Shown here: positions 1 through 5,112 of the stretch, piece after piece | Layout of the letters: each line of letters begins with the position of its first letter | Numbering within the stretch: position 1 is the stretch's first letter | From: Desulfobacteraceae bacterium | GTDB lineage: Bacteria; Desulfobacterota; Desulfobacteria; Desulfobacterales; UBA11574 | DNA length: 5,112 nt | Direction: 5' to 3' | Assembly: GCA_030671225.1 (NCBI GenBank) | Contig: DAOVAE010000104.1 | Location: forward strand, 1 to 5,112 | The notes under the pieces: model-generated | Database searches by the model: none | What the model was told of the DNA's origin: nothing | Seen by the model: the letters and a program-made list of their open reading frames with translations, nothing else | Position numbers and translations under genes: made by a program

Positions 1-923
1 ATCTGGCCGGGCGGACGTTTGTCCCCCGGATTTTTAGGAACCCAAACCCTGCCGTCGTTTCTCAAACTTTCACTCATCAAGGTCAGTTTGGACTGATAGG
101 TTCCGTGCACCGGTATACAGGTAGGATGAATCTGGGTAAAACAGGGGTTGGCAAACCCTGCACCTTTTTTATAGGCTCTAAATGTCGCCGAAACATTGGA
201 TGCCATAGCGTTTGTAGATAAAAAGAACACATTGCCATAACCGCCGGTGCATAAAACAACCGCGTGGGCAGCATGGGTTTCGATTTCCCCGGTAATCAGA
301 TTTCTGACAACAATTCCCCTGGCCTGCCCATTGATAATCACTATATCGAGCATTTCACGGCGAGGAAACATGGTAACCTGGCCGTCTGCAACCTGTCGCA
401 TCAATGCGCTGTAAGCCCCCAGAAGAAGCTGCTGCCCGGTCTGGCCTCTGGCATAAAATGTTCTGGCAACCTGGGACCCCCCAAAGGACCGGCTTGCAAG
501 CAGCCCGCCGTAGTCCCGGGCACAGGGCACACCCTGGGCCACGCACTGGTCGATAATATTATTGCTCACCTGGGCCAGACGATAGACATTGGCCTCTCTG
601 GCTCTGAAATCACCGCCTTTGATGGTGTCGTAAAAAAGACGCCAGATACTGTCGCCTTCATTGGTATAATTCTTGGCTGCATTGATACCCCCCTGGGCTG
701 CAATGCTGTGGGCGCGCCGAGGGCTGTCCTGAATACAGAAGTTTTTGACGTTATAGCCGAGTTCGGCCAGTGATGCCGCTGCCGAACCGCCGGCAAGACC
801 TGTGCCCACAACTATGATGTCAAACTTTTTTTTATTGGCCGGATTTACAAGTTTAAGTTCAAAACGGTGTTTATCCCATTTGTCTGCAAGAGGGCCTGCA
901 GGTATTATGGCATCAAGCTGCAT
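1..923 (-). CDS. sdhA: Succinate dehydrogenase/fumarate reductase flavoprotein subunit, partial (C-terminus outside window)
   Basis: This is the catalytic FAD subunit of type B succinate:quinone oxidoreductase. It interconverts succinate and fumarate on the cytoplasmic face of the inner membrane and passes electrons to SdhB. The first 307 residues are visible; the frame is still open at the left edge, and family members are about 600-650 residues. The Rossmann FAD motif [20 protein letters not shown] spans residues 38-57. [11 protein letters not shown] follows, with His72 as the expected covalent FAD attachment site. [16 protein letters not shown] lies near 156-171. The substrate-site segment QIHPT has His266, and the SLRNDGR segment has Arg288 at the place of the catalytic arginine. 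The start is chosen because AAGGAG (931-936) sits 7 bases upstream. That site overlaps the sdhC stop codon, and only 11 bases separate the two genes. The long N-terminal extension before the FAD motif is typical of the Bacteroidetes/Desulfobacterota subgroup. Whether it works as dehydrogenase or fumarate reductase cannot be told from sequence alone. Confidence 0.96.
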   Translation of the reverse strand, partial: MQLDAIIPAGPLADKWDKHRFELKLVNPANKKKFDIIVVGTGLAGGSAAASLAELGYNVKNFCIQDSPRRAHSIAAQGGINAAKNYTNEGDSIWRLFYDTIKGGDFRAREANVYRLAQVSNNIIDQCVAQGVPCARDYGGLLASRSFGGSQVARTFYARGQTGQQLLLGAYSALMRQVADGQVTMFPRREMLDIVIINGQARGIVVRNLITGEIETHAAHAVVLCTGGYGNVFFLSTNAMASNVSATFRAYKKGAGFANPCFTQIHPTCIPVHGTYQSKLTLMSESLRNDGRVWVPKNPGDKRPPGQ

Positions 924-934
924 AGATCATCTCC

Positions 935-1576
935 TTAAAATAATAGCGATACATAGACCGGAATAAAACCAAAGCCGATCCCGACTATCAAACTGAATAC
1001 AATGCTTGCGCCCCTGATAAAGGGCGTATATTTGGGGTGATTGGCTCCTAAAGTCTGGCAGGCGCTCCATAACCCGTGGCTTACATGAATGGCCGCCACG
1101 ATCATTGCAAAAGTATAAATGAATACATATCCGGGTTTTGCAAATGAACTCGACACGATTTGGGAAATGGTCGTATTGGTTTTATCCACAAAATGAAAAT
1201 TTAACAGGTGGAAAATAATAAACAGCAGCAGAATAAAACCGGTATACGGCATGGTTGCCGATCCAAGAGTTCTGCCCCCGGCACGCTTATTGACCGAATA
1301 TCTAACCGGCCTGGCTTTAAAATTTTGATAAAAAAGGAAGGCGCCGGTCAGAATATGCACGGCTGCAAAAAATAAAAGTCCTATCTCGGCCAAAGTCAAT
1401 AGCGGTCCCAGTGAATGGAGATGCTCGGCATACGAATTAAAAGCATCCTTTCCGGCATAAATCGTCAGGTTGCCGGCAAGATGTCCAGCCAGAAAACCGC
1501 AAAACCCAAGGCCTGTAACGGCCATCATCAGCTTTTTCCCCACCGAAGTCCCGAGGGTGTTTGTGAGCCAATTCAT
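935..1576 (-). CDS. sdhC: Succinate dehydrogenase/fumarate reductase cytochrome b558 subunit
   Basis: This is the membrane anchor of the type B complex, 213 residues. It carries two b hemes and the quinone site and docks SdhA/SdhB to the cytoplasmic membrane. Five hydrophobic helices can be read at about residues 17-40, 60-83, 111-128, 150-172 and 189-211. The expected axial heme histidines are His32 (FLAGHLAGN), His74 (AAVHILTG), His123 (IFHLLNFH) and His164 (AAIHVSHGLW). The 42-residue step from His32 to His74 equals that of His28 to His70 in Bacillus subtilis SdhC; His167 is an alternative fourth ligand. The length is close to B. subtilis SdhC (about 202) and shorter than Wolinella FrdC (about 256). 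The start at 1576 has a strong GGAGG (1582-1586) 5 bases upstream. It is the first gene of an sdhC-sdhA-(sdhB) operon, with sdhA following after 11 bases. The leader contains a 9-bp inverted repeat, described separately. Confidence 0.95.
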   Translation of the reverse strand: MNWLTNTLGTSVGKKLMMAVTGLGFCGFLAGHLAGNLTIYAGKDAFNSYAEHLHSLGPLLTLAEIGLLFFAAVHILTGAFLFYQNFKARPVRYSVNKRAGGRTLGSATMPYTGFILLLFIIFHLLNFHFVDKTNTTISQIVSSSFAKPGYVFIYTFAMIVAAIHVSHGLWSACQTLGANHPKYTPFIRGASIVFSLIVGIGFGFIPVYVSLLF

Positions 1577-1594
1577 CTTTTCCTCCGATATATT

Positions 1595-1624
1595 TGATGA
1601 ATTCGTAAAAAGTTTAATTCATCA
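1595..1624. repeat. 9-bp perfect inverted repeat in the sdhC leader
   Basis: TGATGAATT (1595-1603) and AATTCATCA (1616-1624) are perfect inverted repeats around a 12-base spacer. The element sits 18-48 bases upstream of the sdhC start codon, just upstream of its ribosome binding site. It could be an operator or an mRNA stem-loop in the sdh leader. The spacer contains CGTAAAAAGT, the motif that also ends the palindromic repeat at 2561-2685, so this may instead be the decayed edge of a second copy of that repeat. The symmetry is seen directly; any regulatory role is inference. Confidence 0.5.
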
Positions 1625-1725
1625 CGTTTTAGGTTTTGGGCAATTAAAATTAGCTATTTTAACAAATACTTAGAACTTAAAACTCTCGCAAAAAGATCGC
1701 TTTTCCGACTATTTACGAGACTGTC
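1596..1725. repeat. Candidate decayed copy of the palindromic repeat seen at 2561-2685
   Basis: This 130-bp stretch fills most of the gap between sdhC and the HD gene. Its left end has GTAAAAAG nine bases in (1605-1612), the same offset as in the 2561-2685 element. Its right end, 1706-1726, matches 2666-2686 at 16 of 21 positions (both contain a run of the form GACTnTTTACGA and end CnGTCA). Length and orientation of the ends therefore agree, but the interior shows no clear similarity by eye. It is reported as a possible degenerate family member, not an established one. Confidence 0.35.
1684..1720 (-). terminator. Imperfect hairpin downstream of the HD gene, possible terminator
   Basis: Read on the minus strand, TCTCGTAAATAGTCG pairs with CGATCTTTTTGCGAGA around a 6-base loop (GAAAAG). 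The stem has about 14 pairs with one mismatch and one bulge. It begins 31 bases after the stop codon of the HD gene and is followed by GTTTTAA, a short and imperfect T tract. Position and structure fit an intrinsic terminator separating the HD gene from sdhC, but the weak T tract makes this uncertain. The arms also carry the TCGTAAA-type motif of the local repeat family, so the hairpin may be a repeat remnant that has been put to use. Confidence 0.4.
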
Positions 1726-1751
1726 ATAATTAGCAAAGAAAATGAAAAAAT

Positions 1752-2321
1752 TTATTTATTTATGATGGGTCTGTCAACATAATTATCAAGCCACCATGCG
1801 TCCCATTCTGTTTTCATAATTGTTTGGGCAAGGGTCTGACCTGTTTTGGTTTTCAGACGCTTTAATGCGAACGGCAACCACTTTTTTGGAGGATCGTAAC
1901 CAATGTCTGAAAGAGCTTTTAGGTCGAGGATAAATGCCAGTTGATCGGCATCATGTGCAAGTTTTGCTTCTAAAGATCTGCCCGCATTGAATTCATTTAT
2001 CAGATCGGCAAGTGACGAGCCAAACGGCAGGTTTCTGGTTATATCTTCCACGGCCTTATTTTCATCTGCGGTTACATATTTTTTCTGGACGTAGTTAAGG
2101 TCACCGGTCTTTGCCTCCGGAAGATCGTGCACAAGACACATGGCAATCAGCTTGAGTGCATCAACATCCGGCTCCATTTTAGACATCACAAAAGCAATAA
2201 ATGAAACGCTAAATGAATGCTCAGCCACAGACTCCTTTCCAGCACCAAGAAAATGGTAGCCCGACCTTGGAATATCTTTTAAAATATTTGCTTTGAACAG
2301 AAGATTTACAATATTTTTCAT
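1752..2321 (-). CDS. HD-domain hydrolase of the YfbR/HDDC2 5'-deoxynucleotidase type
   Basis: This encodes a soluble 189-residue HD-superfamily phosphohydrolase (COG1896-like). Characterised relatives (E. coli YfbR, human HDDC2) remove phosphate from nucleoside 5'-monophosphates using a divalent metal, so a role in nucleotide pool balance or salvage is likely but inferred. From the start at 2321 the residues are Arg19 (IPRSGYHFLG), His35 (AEHSFS), His65-Asp66 (LVHDLPEAKTGD) with Glu69 and Asp74, and a late acidic pair in KLAHDADQL (Asp124/Asp126). The spacing His-Asp-x2-Glu-x4-Asp is exactly that of YfbR His68/Asp69/Glu72/Asp77, so the metal site looks intact. No signal peptide or membrane segment is present. 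An in-frame ATG at 2339 would add six residues (MDWGVI), but it lacks a ribosome binding site, whereas GGGGAG lies 5 bases before 2321. It appears monocistronic, with 175 bases to sdhC. The exact substrate is unknown. Confidence 0.88.
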   Translation of the reverse strand: MKNIVNLLFKANILKDIPRSGYHFLGAGKESVAEHSFSVSFIAFVMSKMEPDVDALKLIAMCLVHDLPEAKTGDLNYVQKKYVTADENKAVEDITRNLPFGSSLADLINEFNAGRSLEAKLAHDADQLAFILDLKALSDIGYDPPKKWLPFALKRLKTKTGQTLAQTIMKTEWDAWWLDNYVDRPIINK

Positions 2322-2326
2322 AATAA

Positions 2327-2332
2327 CTCCCC
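2327..2332 (-). promoter_or_regulatory. Ribosome binding site that decides the start of the HD gene
   Basis: GGGGAG on the minus strand stands 5 bases before the ATG at 2321. It lies inside the six-codon extension that would result from the upstream ATG at 2339, which has no comparable site. This favours 2321 as the true start. Confidence 0.7.
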
Positions 2333-2438
2333 AATCCATTCAATCTAAACATCCCGCATCCGCTTTTTATGTCTATTTGTAAGCTATTTTAAAAGCAACA
2401 TAAAAATTGATGGAGAATACTTTAGCTTTTTGAAAATA

Positions 2439-2454
2439 TCACCTCTTCAGGTGA
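2439..2454. repeat. Small 6-bp hairpin in the HD/tolQ gap
   Basis: TCACCT and AGGTGA are perfect inverted repeats around a CTTC loop. AT-rich sequence flanks it on both sides. No gene on either strand ends just before it, so it is not assigned as a terminator; it lies about 118 bases upstream of the HD gene start. Function unknown. Confidence 0.4.
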
Positions 2455-2497
2455 AATTTAATTTTATACTGAAAAATCACGCCGAAGGCGGGTAAAG

Positions 2498-2535
2498 CTC
2501 GTTTGAAATCGATTTGTTTCAAAAAATCAAACGAG
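2498..2535. repeat. 9-bp perfect inverted repeat with nested inner arms
   Basis: CTCGTTTGA (2498-2506) and TCAAACGAG (2527-2535) are exact inverted repeats 20 bases apart. A competing inner pairing, TTTGAAA (2502-2508) with TTTCAAA (2517-2523), is also possible. The structure lies directly left of the 2561-2685 palindrome, and its right arm shares TCAAACGA with the base of that palindrome's right end. It may be part of one larger composite element. Confidence 0.55.
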
Positions 2536-2560
2536 ACAATCTCATAAAAAATCGAAATTC

Positions 2561-2685
2561 GACGGCAAAGTAAAAAGCTCCAAATTCAAGGCGCGCAAAT
2601 CCTGAGGAATGAGGCGTACTTATAGTACGCTGTAATGACGAAGGATGTAGCGCAACGCAGAAGTTGGACTTTTTACGAAGCCGTC
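2561..2685. repeat. Imperfect palindrome of about 125 bp, REP- or MITE-like
   Basis: The ends are GACGGC (2561-2566) and GCCGTC (2680-2685). Over the outer 17 bases the two arms match at 14 positions, with GTAAAAAG (2570-2577) mirrored by CTTTTTAC (2669-2676). The arms stay partly complementary inward, for example CCAAATTC with GAAGTTGG and GCGC with GCGC. They close on a perfect 7-bp stem, GCGTACT (2614-2620) and AGTACGC (2624-2630), around TAT. There is no open reading frame. This layout is that of a non-autonomous palindromic dispersed repeat. I have an unverified impression that similar sequences recur in Desulfobacterota genomes. If transcribed, it would fold into a long hairpin. Confidence 0.7.
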
Positions 2686-2727
2686 AAACGATTACATTAA
2701 TGGCATTCTTGAAAGCAACCAAATTTC

Positions 2728-2754
2728 TTGACACCATAACCAGGTTCATATAGT
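2728..2754 (+). promoter_or_regulatory. Candidate promoter upstream of tolQ (distal)
   Basis: A perfect -35 hexamer TTGACA (2728-2733) is followed after 15 bases by TATAGT (2749-2754), five of six to the -10 consensus. The spacing is shorter than the preferred 17, which lowers confidence. It would start the tol operon transcript about 80 bases before tolQ. Confidence 0.4.
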
Positions 2755-2811
2755 TAAAAAATTAGAAATTAGCTTTTGTATGTTGAAGTTATAGAATTTT
2801 TTAGACATTTT

Positions 2812-2817
2812 TATAAT
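2812..2817 (+). promoter_or_regulatory. Candidate -10 box upstream of tolQ (proximal)
   Basis: A perfect TATAAT lies 24 bases before the tolQ start codon. No good -35 box stands at 16-18 bases upstream (TTATAG at 2789-2794 is poor), so it would need an activator or may be chance in AT-rich sequence. If used, the leader would be under 20 bases but would still include the tolQ ribosome binding site GGAG (2830-2833). Confidence 0.35.
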
Positions 2818-2840
2818 GATATAAACCACGGAGTCATTTA

Positions 2841-3563
2841 ATGGATCCTTCAAATATAGATATATTAAACATGATAATGAACGCTGGTCTTATGGTTCAG
2901 TTTGTGCTTTTACTCTTGCTCTTTTTTTCGGTCACATCATGGGCAATCATGATATTGAAATATCGCTATATCAAAAAGGCTTTTTCTGAATCAGCTGAAT
3001 TTATTGATTTTTTTTGGAAAAGCAGGAATCTTTCCAATGCTTTTTCCCAAGCCAAGCTGCTTCGCGGCAGCCCCGTTGCCAGGATTTTTCGCGTGGGATA
3101 CGTGGAACTTAAAAAGTTGAGCCGATCCGGCGGCAAAAAGACATCAGAATCAGAACATTCGTCCGAAACCGAAAGCGCATCTTTGAGTTCCAGATTTATC
3201 GGAATCGACAATGTTAAACGGGCCTTGCGCCGAGCCATTAACGCTGAGACTACCCGCATGACTCGAATGGTACCTTTTCTGGCCACAACCGGAAATACAA
3301 CACCTTTTATCGGTTTGTTCGGAACCGTGTGGGGTATCATGAATTCCTTTCATGGTATCGGTCTCAGAGGTTCAGCCAGCCTTGCCGTGGTAGCTCCCGG
3401 AATTTCCGAAGCACTTATTGCAACAGCAGCCGGACTGGCAGCCGCTATACCGGCGGTTATCGCCTTTAATCATTTTATGCAAAAGATAAGAATCATCGAA
3501 TCCGAACTGCAAAATTTTGCCGCGGATTTTTTAAATATTATTGAACGGGACATTATGATGTAA
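2841..3563 (+). CDS. tolQ: TolQ, proton-channel subunit of the Tol-Pal system
   Basis: This is an inner-membrane motor subunit of 240 residues in the MotA/TolQ/ExbB family. With TolR it uses proton flow to energise TolA and outer-membrane invagination. Three membrane segments can be read at about residues 17-39, 144-168 and 188-209. The signature [15 protein letters not shown] (153-167) and [23 protein letters not shown] (183-205) are nearly those of E. coli TolQ. Thr162 and Thr195 are 33 residues apart, matching E. coli Thr145 and Thr178, which line the proton path. The cytoplasmic loop between helices 1 and 2 carries a Ser/Glu/Lys-rich stretch (about 94-118) that looks like an insertion and accounts for the slightly greater length. 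GGAG lies 7 bases before the start. It is the first gene of the tol cluster, with tolR 15 bases downstream. An ExbB identity is less likely given tolA- and tolB-like genes next door. Confidence 0.93.
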   Translation: MDPSNIDILNMIMNAGLMVQFVLLLLLFFSVTSWAIMILKYRYIKKAFSESAEFIDFFWKSRNLSNAFSQAKLLRGSPVARIFRVGYVELKKLSRSGGKKTSESEHSSETESASLSSRFIGIDNVKRALRRAINAETTRMTRMVPFLATTGNTTPFIGLFGTVWGIMNSFHGIGLRGSASLAVVAPGISEALIATAAGLAAAIPAVIAFNHFMQKIRIIESELQNFAADFLNIIERDIMM

Positions 3564-3578
3564 AAGGGGGAATATTCG

Positions 3579-4001
3579 ATGGTACAAGGGGGTAACAGTG
3601 ACCGCCTTATGTCTGATATTAATGTAACACCGTTTGTCGATGTTATGCTCGTCCTTCTGGTTATTTTTATGGTGACTGCACCTATGATGATGCAAGGTGT
3701 AGACGTTACACTCCCGGAAACAACCTCTGAGCCACTTGTTGCAAAAAAAGAGAATCTTATCGTCACCATCAACAATAAGAATCAGGTATATATTAACGAC
3801 TATCAGGTTACACTCGATTTTCTCCAGGAAAAACTGAAAAAAATTCTTAAAGGTCGAGAGAACCGGGAAGTCTATCTTCGGGCTGATAAGGAAATATCTT
3901 ATGGGTTTGTCGTCCGTGTCATGTCCGAGTTAAAAGGGGCCGGAGTTGAAAAACTGGGCATGGTGACAGAGCCGATTAGCAAAAAAAAGAAGGCTAAATA
4001 A
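3579..4001 (+). CDS. tolR: TolR, ExbD/TolR-family proton-channel partner of TolQ
   Basis: The protein has 140 residues, the usual size for the family. It has a short cytoplasmic N-terminus, one membrane helix (about 18-38) and a periplasmic domain (about 45-130). The motif [20 protein letters not shown] places Asp21 at the position of E. coli TolR Asp23, the membrane aspartate needed for proton coupling. The periplasmic part ([11 protein letters not shown]...[14 protein letters not shown]...[35 protein letters not shown]) follows the ExbD/TolR fold. The tail is lysine-rich (KKKKAK). GGGGG/A (3566-3571) provides a ribosome binding site 7 bases before the start. It lies between tolQ and tolA and is very probably co-transcribed with them. 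Confidence 0.94.
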   Translation: MVQGGNSDRLMSDINVTPFVDVMLVLLVIFMVTAPMMMQGVDVTLPETTSEPLVAKKENLIVTINNKNQVYINDYQVTLDFLQEKLKKILKGRENREVYLRADKEISYGFVVRVMSELKGAGVEKLGMVTEPISKKKKAK

Positions 4002-4011
4002 CAAAAAGCTG

Positions 4012-4896
4012 ATGAAACAAAGGATGCGTTCTTATAATAATTTACCCCAAGGTGTGGAAAATGATCGCCGGACATTATTTCCAACTCTTGTTGTTTCCTT
4101 TATATGCCACCTGATTTTGTTTGTGGTTTTGATCTTTGCACCAGGCTATGCCAAGGAAAGAAAGCCCTCTCTCTCGTTTATCAATGTCAGCCTTGTTGCA
4201 TTGCCTGCTCAGGGAAAAGCATCGCTGCCGGACAAACAGCAGCCTGCAGAGATTGAAAAACAGTTGACAGAAAAAAAAAAGGCTCCTGAAGTTAAGATTT
4301 CTCCTAAAAAAAATTCTGAAACGGATAAAAAGTCCTCAAAAGCAATTTCTATTGCACCCAAAAAGAAAAAGATTAAACAATCCCTTAAAAAAAAGACGTT
4401 CAAATCTTCAAAGGTGGTTAAAAGTGCCATAACTAAGATTGAAAAGAAAGTTGAAGAATCAAGACCCGATGAGATCAAAAAGGCAATTGCCCGTATGCAA
4501 GATCGAGTAAAAAAGACAGAGACCACAGACCGTAAAAAGTATCAAGACGTAAAAGGTTCGGGAATACCTGGCGGGTCCGGAGCCGGCAGTAAAAAGATTT
4601 TGGAATTAATTGATATATATCAAATTGAAATTGCGTTACAGATTCAGAAAAACTGGGCCTTTTCCGAACAACTGGCCGGAGGTCAAAAAAATCTTGAGGC
4701 GCTTCTGGCGCTTAAAGTCATGCCAAGCGGCGAAATAACAGATATATGGTTTGATAAAAGATCTGGAAACAGATATTTTGATGAATCTGCCAAAAAAGCG
4801 ATTATGAAGTCAAATCCTGTTCGTCCACATCCGTCAGGGGTGAGAAAGCCTTTTGTGATTGTCGGTATACATTTTTACCCGGAAGGGATAAAGTAA
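4012..4896 (+). CDS. tolA: TolA-like energy transducer with TonB/TolA C-terminal domain
   Basis: This is a periplasm-spanning protein of 294 residues that would carry motion from TolQR to TolB/Pal. It has a cytoplasmic N-terminus and one membrane helix at about 22-44. That helix contains Ser29-x3-His33, the SxxxH signature by which TolA and TonB contact their motor. A Lys/Glu/Ser-rich, proline-poor region at about 66-180 is probably a long helix. A glycine-rich hinge GSGIPGGSGAGS follows (182-193). A TonB/TolA-type C-terminal domain runs from about 199 to 294, with IQKNW, LALKVMPSGEITDIWFDKRSG and ESAKKAI typical of the family. The lack of a Pro-rich spacer and the tol neighbours favour TolA over TonB. 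The start is less certain: no clear ribosome binding site precedes 4012, and Met5 (4024) is an alternative. Translation may be coupled to tolR, which ends 10 bases upstream. Confidence 0.88.
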   Translation: MKQRMRSYNNLPQGVENDRRTLFPTLVVSFICHLILFVVLIFAPGYAKERKPSLSFINVSLVALPAQGKASLPDKQQPAEIEKQLTEKKKAPEVKISPKKNSETDKKSSKAISIAPKKKKIKQSLKKKTFKSSKVVKSAITKIEKKVEESRPDEIKKAIARMQDRVKKTETTDRKKYQDVKGSGIPGGSGAGSKKILELIDIYQIEIALQIQKNWAFSEQLAGGQKNLEALLALKVMPSGEITDIWFDKRSGNRYFDESAKKAIMKSNPVRPHPSGVRKPFVIVGIHFYPEGIK

Positions 4897-4897
4897 G

Positions 4898-4909
4898 TTT
4901 AAGCTTAAA
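4898..4909. repeat. 12-bp perfect palindrome between tolA and tolB
   Basis: TTTAAGCTTAAA is fully self-complementary and fills most of the 20-base gap between the tolA stop and the tolB start. It may be chance in AT-rich sequence. It leaves only the weak AAAG as a possible ribosome binding site for tolB. Confidence 0.3.
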
Positions 4910-4916
4910 GACTAAA

Positions 4917-5112
4917 ATGAAGAAACGATACATTAAAATAATAGGTTTGATTGCGATAGTATCTTTTTTGTTTGGGCCGGGTCTGTGTCGGGCCGGATAC
5001 GATTATATTGATATAACCAATCCCTTTTTACGAAAAATTCCAATTGCAACCCCCTCGTTCAATAAAGTCTCCACCGGTGACGCCACAGAGCAACTATCAA
5101 GAACGGCATCTG
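4917..5112 (+). CDS. tolB: TolB, periplasmic Tol-Pal protein, partial (N-terminus only)
   Basis: The first 65 residues are visible and the frame is open at the right edge; full TolB is about 430 residues. TolB is a periplasmic beta-propeller protein that binds Pal and is controlled by TolA. The start MKKRYIK is followed by a hydrophobic core (about 8-23) and a CRA-GYDY junction, fitting a type I signal peptide cleaved after Ala26; the Cys at -3 does not form a lipobox. The mature start GYDYIDITNPFLRKIPIA resembles the N-terminal domain of Desulfobacterota TolB proteins. The gene lies 20 bases after tolA, as expected for tolQRAB, with pal expected next. The ribosome binding site is weak. Identification rests on a short N-terminal stretch plus context. 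Confidence 0.85.
   Translation, partial: MKKRYIKIIGLIAIVSFLFGPGLCRAGYDYIDITNPFLRKIPIATPSFNKVSTGDATEQLSRTAS

Larger units (their letters stand above)
2322..2840. other. 519-base non-coding gap with repeats and promoter candidates
   Basis: No credible gene is found on either strand between the HD gene (minus) and tolQ (plus), which are divergent. From left to right it holds the leader of the HD gene and a small hairpin (2439-2454). Next come a 9-bp inverted repeat (2498-2535) and an imperfect palindrome of about 125 bp (2561-2685). AT-rich sequence with two promoter candidates for tolQ follows (2728-2754 and 2812-2817). TCAAACGA occurs twice directly (2527-2534, 2684-2691) and once inverted (2499-2506). 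I see no tRNA, CRISPR or recognised riboswitch here. Confidence 0.7.

Noticed and set aside
264..773. 169-codon open frame on the plus strand
   Set aside because: It lies wholly antisense to sdhA, whose own frame shows clear family motifs throughout; the antisense translation resembles no family I know and is a shadow.
1415..1673. Two overlapping plus-strand open frames of 60 and 67 codons over the start of sdhC
   Set aside because: They are antisense to a conserved membrane protein start, with no ribosome binding site or family features.
2322..2339. Six-residue N-terminal extension of the HD protein from the ATG at 2339
   Set aside because: The ribosome binding site GGGGAG falls inside the extension and points to the ATG at 2321; none precedes 2339.
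2439..2454. Intrinsic terminator
   Set aside because: The stem is only 6 bp and no gene on either strand ends next to it.
2498..2685. CRISPR array
   Set aside because: The repeats are inverted and nested, with no evenly spaced direct repeats or unique spacers, and no cas genes are nearby.
2966..3340. 124-codon minus-strand open frame inside tolQ
   Set aside because: It is the reverse shadow of a strongly conserved TolQ and has no supporting signals.
4209..4526. 105-codon hydrophobic-looking minus-strand frame inside tolA
   Set aside because: It is the complement of the Lys/Glu codon-rich TolA region: AAA and GAA codons read backward give Phe, which mimics a membrane protein.
2841..4896. 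ExbB-ExbD-TonB nutrient uptake system
   Set aside because: The transducer has a Lys/Glu-rich, not Pro-rich, middle region, and the next gene begins like TolB, so the Tol-Pal reading is better.

Overview
The window looks like a chromosomal segment from a Gram-negative, moderately AT-rich bacterium. It is most likely from the Desulfobacterota (former Deltaproteobacteria, sulfate-reducer-like). Three things support this. The succinate dehydrogenase/fumarate reductase is the type B form with a five-helix di-heme cytochrome b and gene order C-A. There is a complete tolQ-tolR-tolA core followed by tolB, so there is an outer membrane. The mature N-terminus of TolB (YDYIDITNPFLRKIP) is of a kind I associate with that group. 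The taxonomic call is inference from protein style, not from a search.

Layout. Positions 1-1576 (minus strand) carry sdhC (cytochrome b) and then the first 307 codons of sdhA (flavoprotein), which runs off the left edge; sdhB is expected beyond it. Positions 1577-1751 are a short gap with palindromic sequence that can act as the end of the upstream gene and the leader of sdhC. Positions 1752-2321 (minus strand) encode a YfbR/HDDC2-type HD-domain nucleotidase. Positions 2322-2840 are a 519-base stretch without a gene. It holds a clear imperfect palindrome of about 125 bp, a second inverted repeat beside it, a small hairpin, and candidate promoters for the tol operon. Positions 2841-5112 (plus strand) hold tolQ, tolR, tolA and the start of tolB, tightly spaced (gaps of 15, 10 and 20 bases).

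How the genes work together. SdhC anchors SdhA and SdhB at the cytoplasmic membrane and passes electrons between succinate/fumarate and (mena)quinone. TolQ and TolR form a proton-driven motor in the same membrane, TolA transmits the force across the periplasm, and TolB with Pal (expected downstream) completes the link to the outer membrane used in envelope constriction. The HD enzyme has no evident functional link to either neighbour.

No new protein system is visible; all five complete or partial operon genes and the HD gene belong to known families. The most interesting part is non-coding. Both gaps around the HD gene contain sequences sharing a GTAAAAAG-type terminal motif in inverted orientation. 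This suggests two copies, one well preserved and one decayed, of a short palindromic dispersed repeat of a REP- or MITE-like kind.
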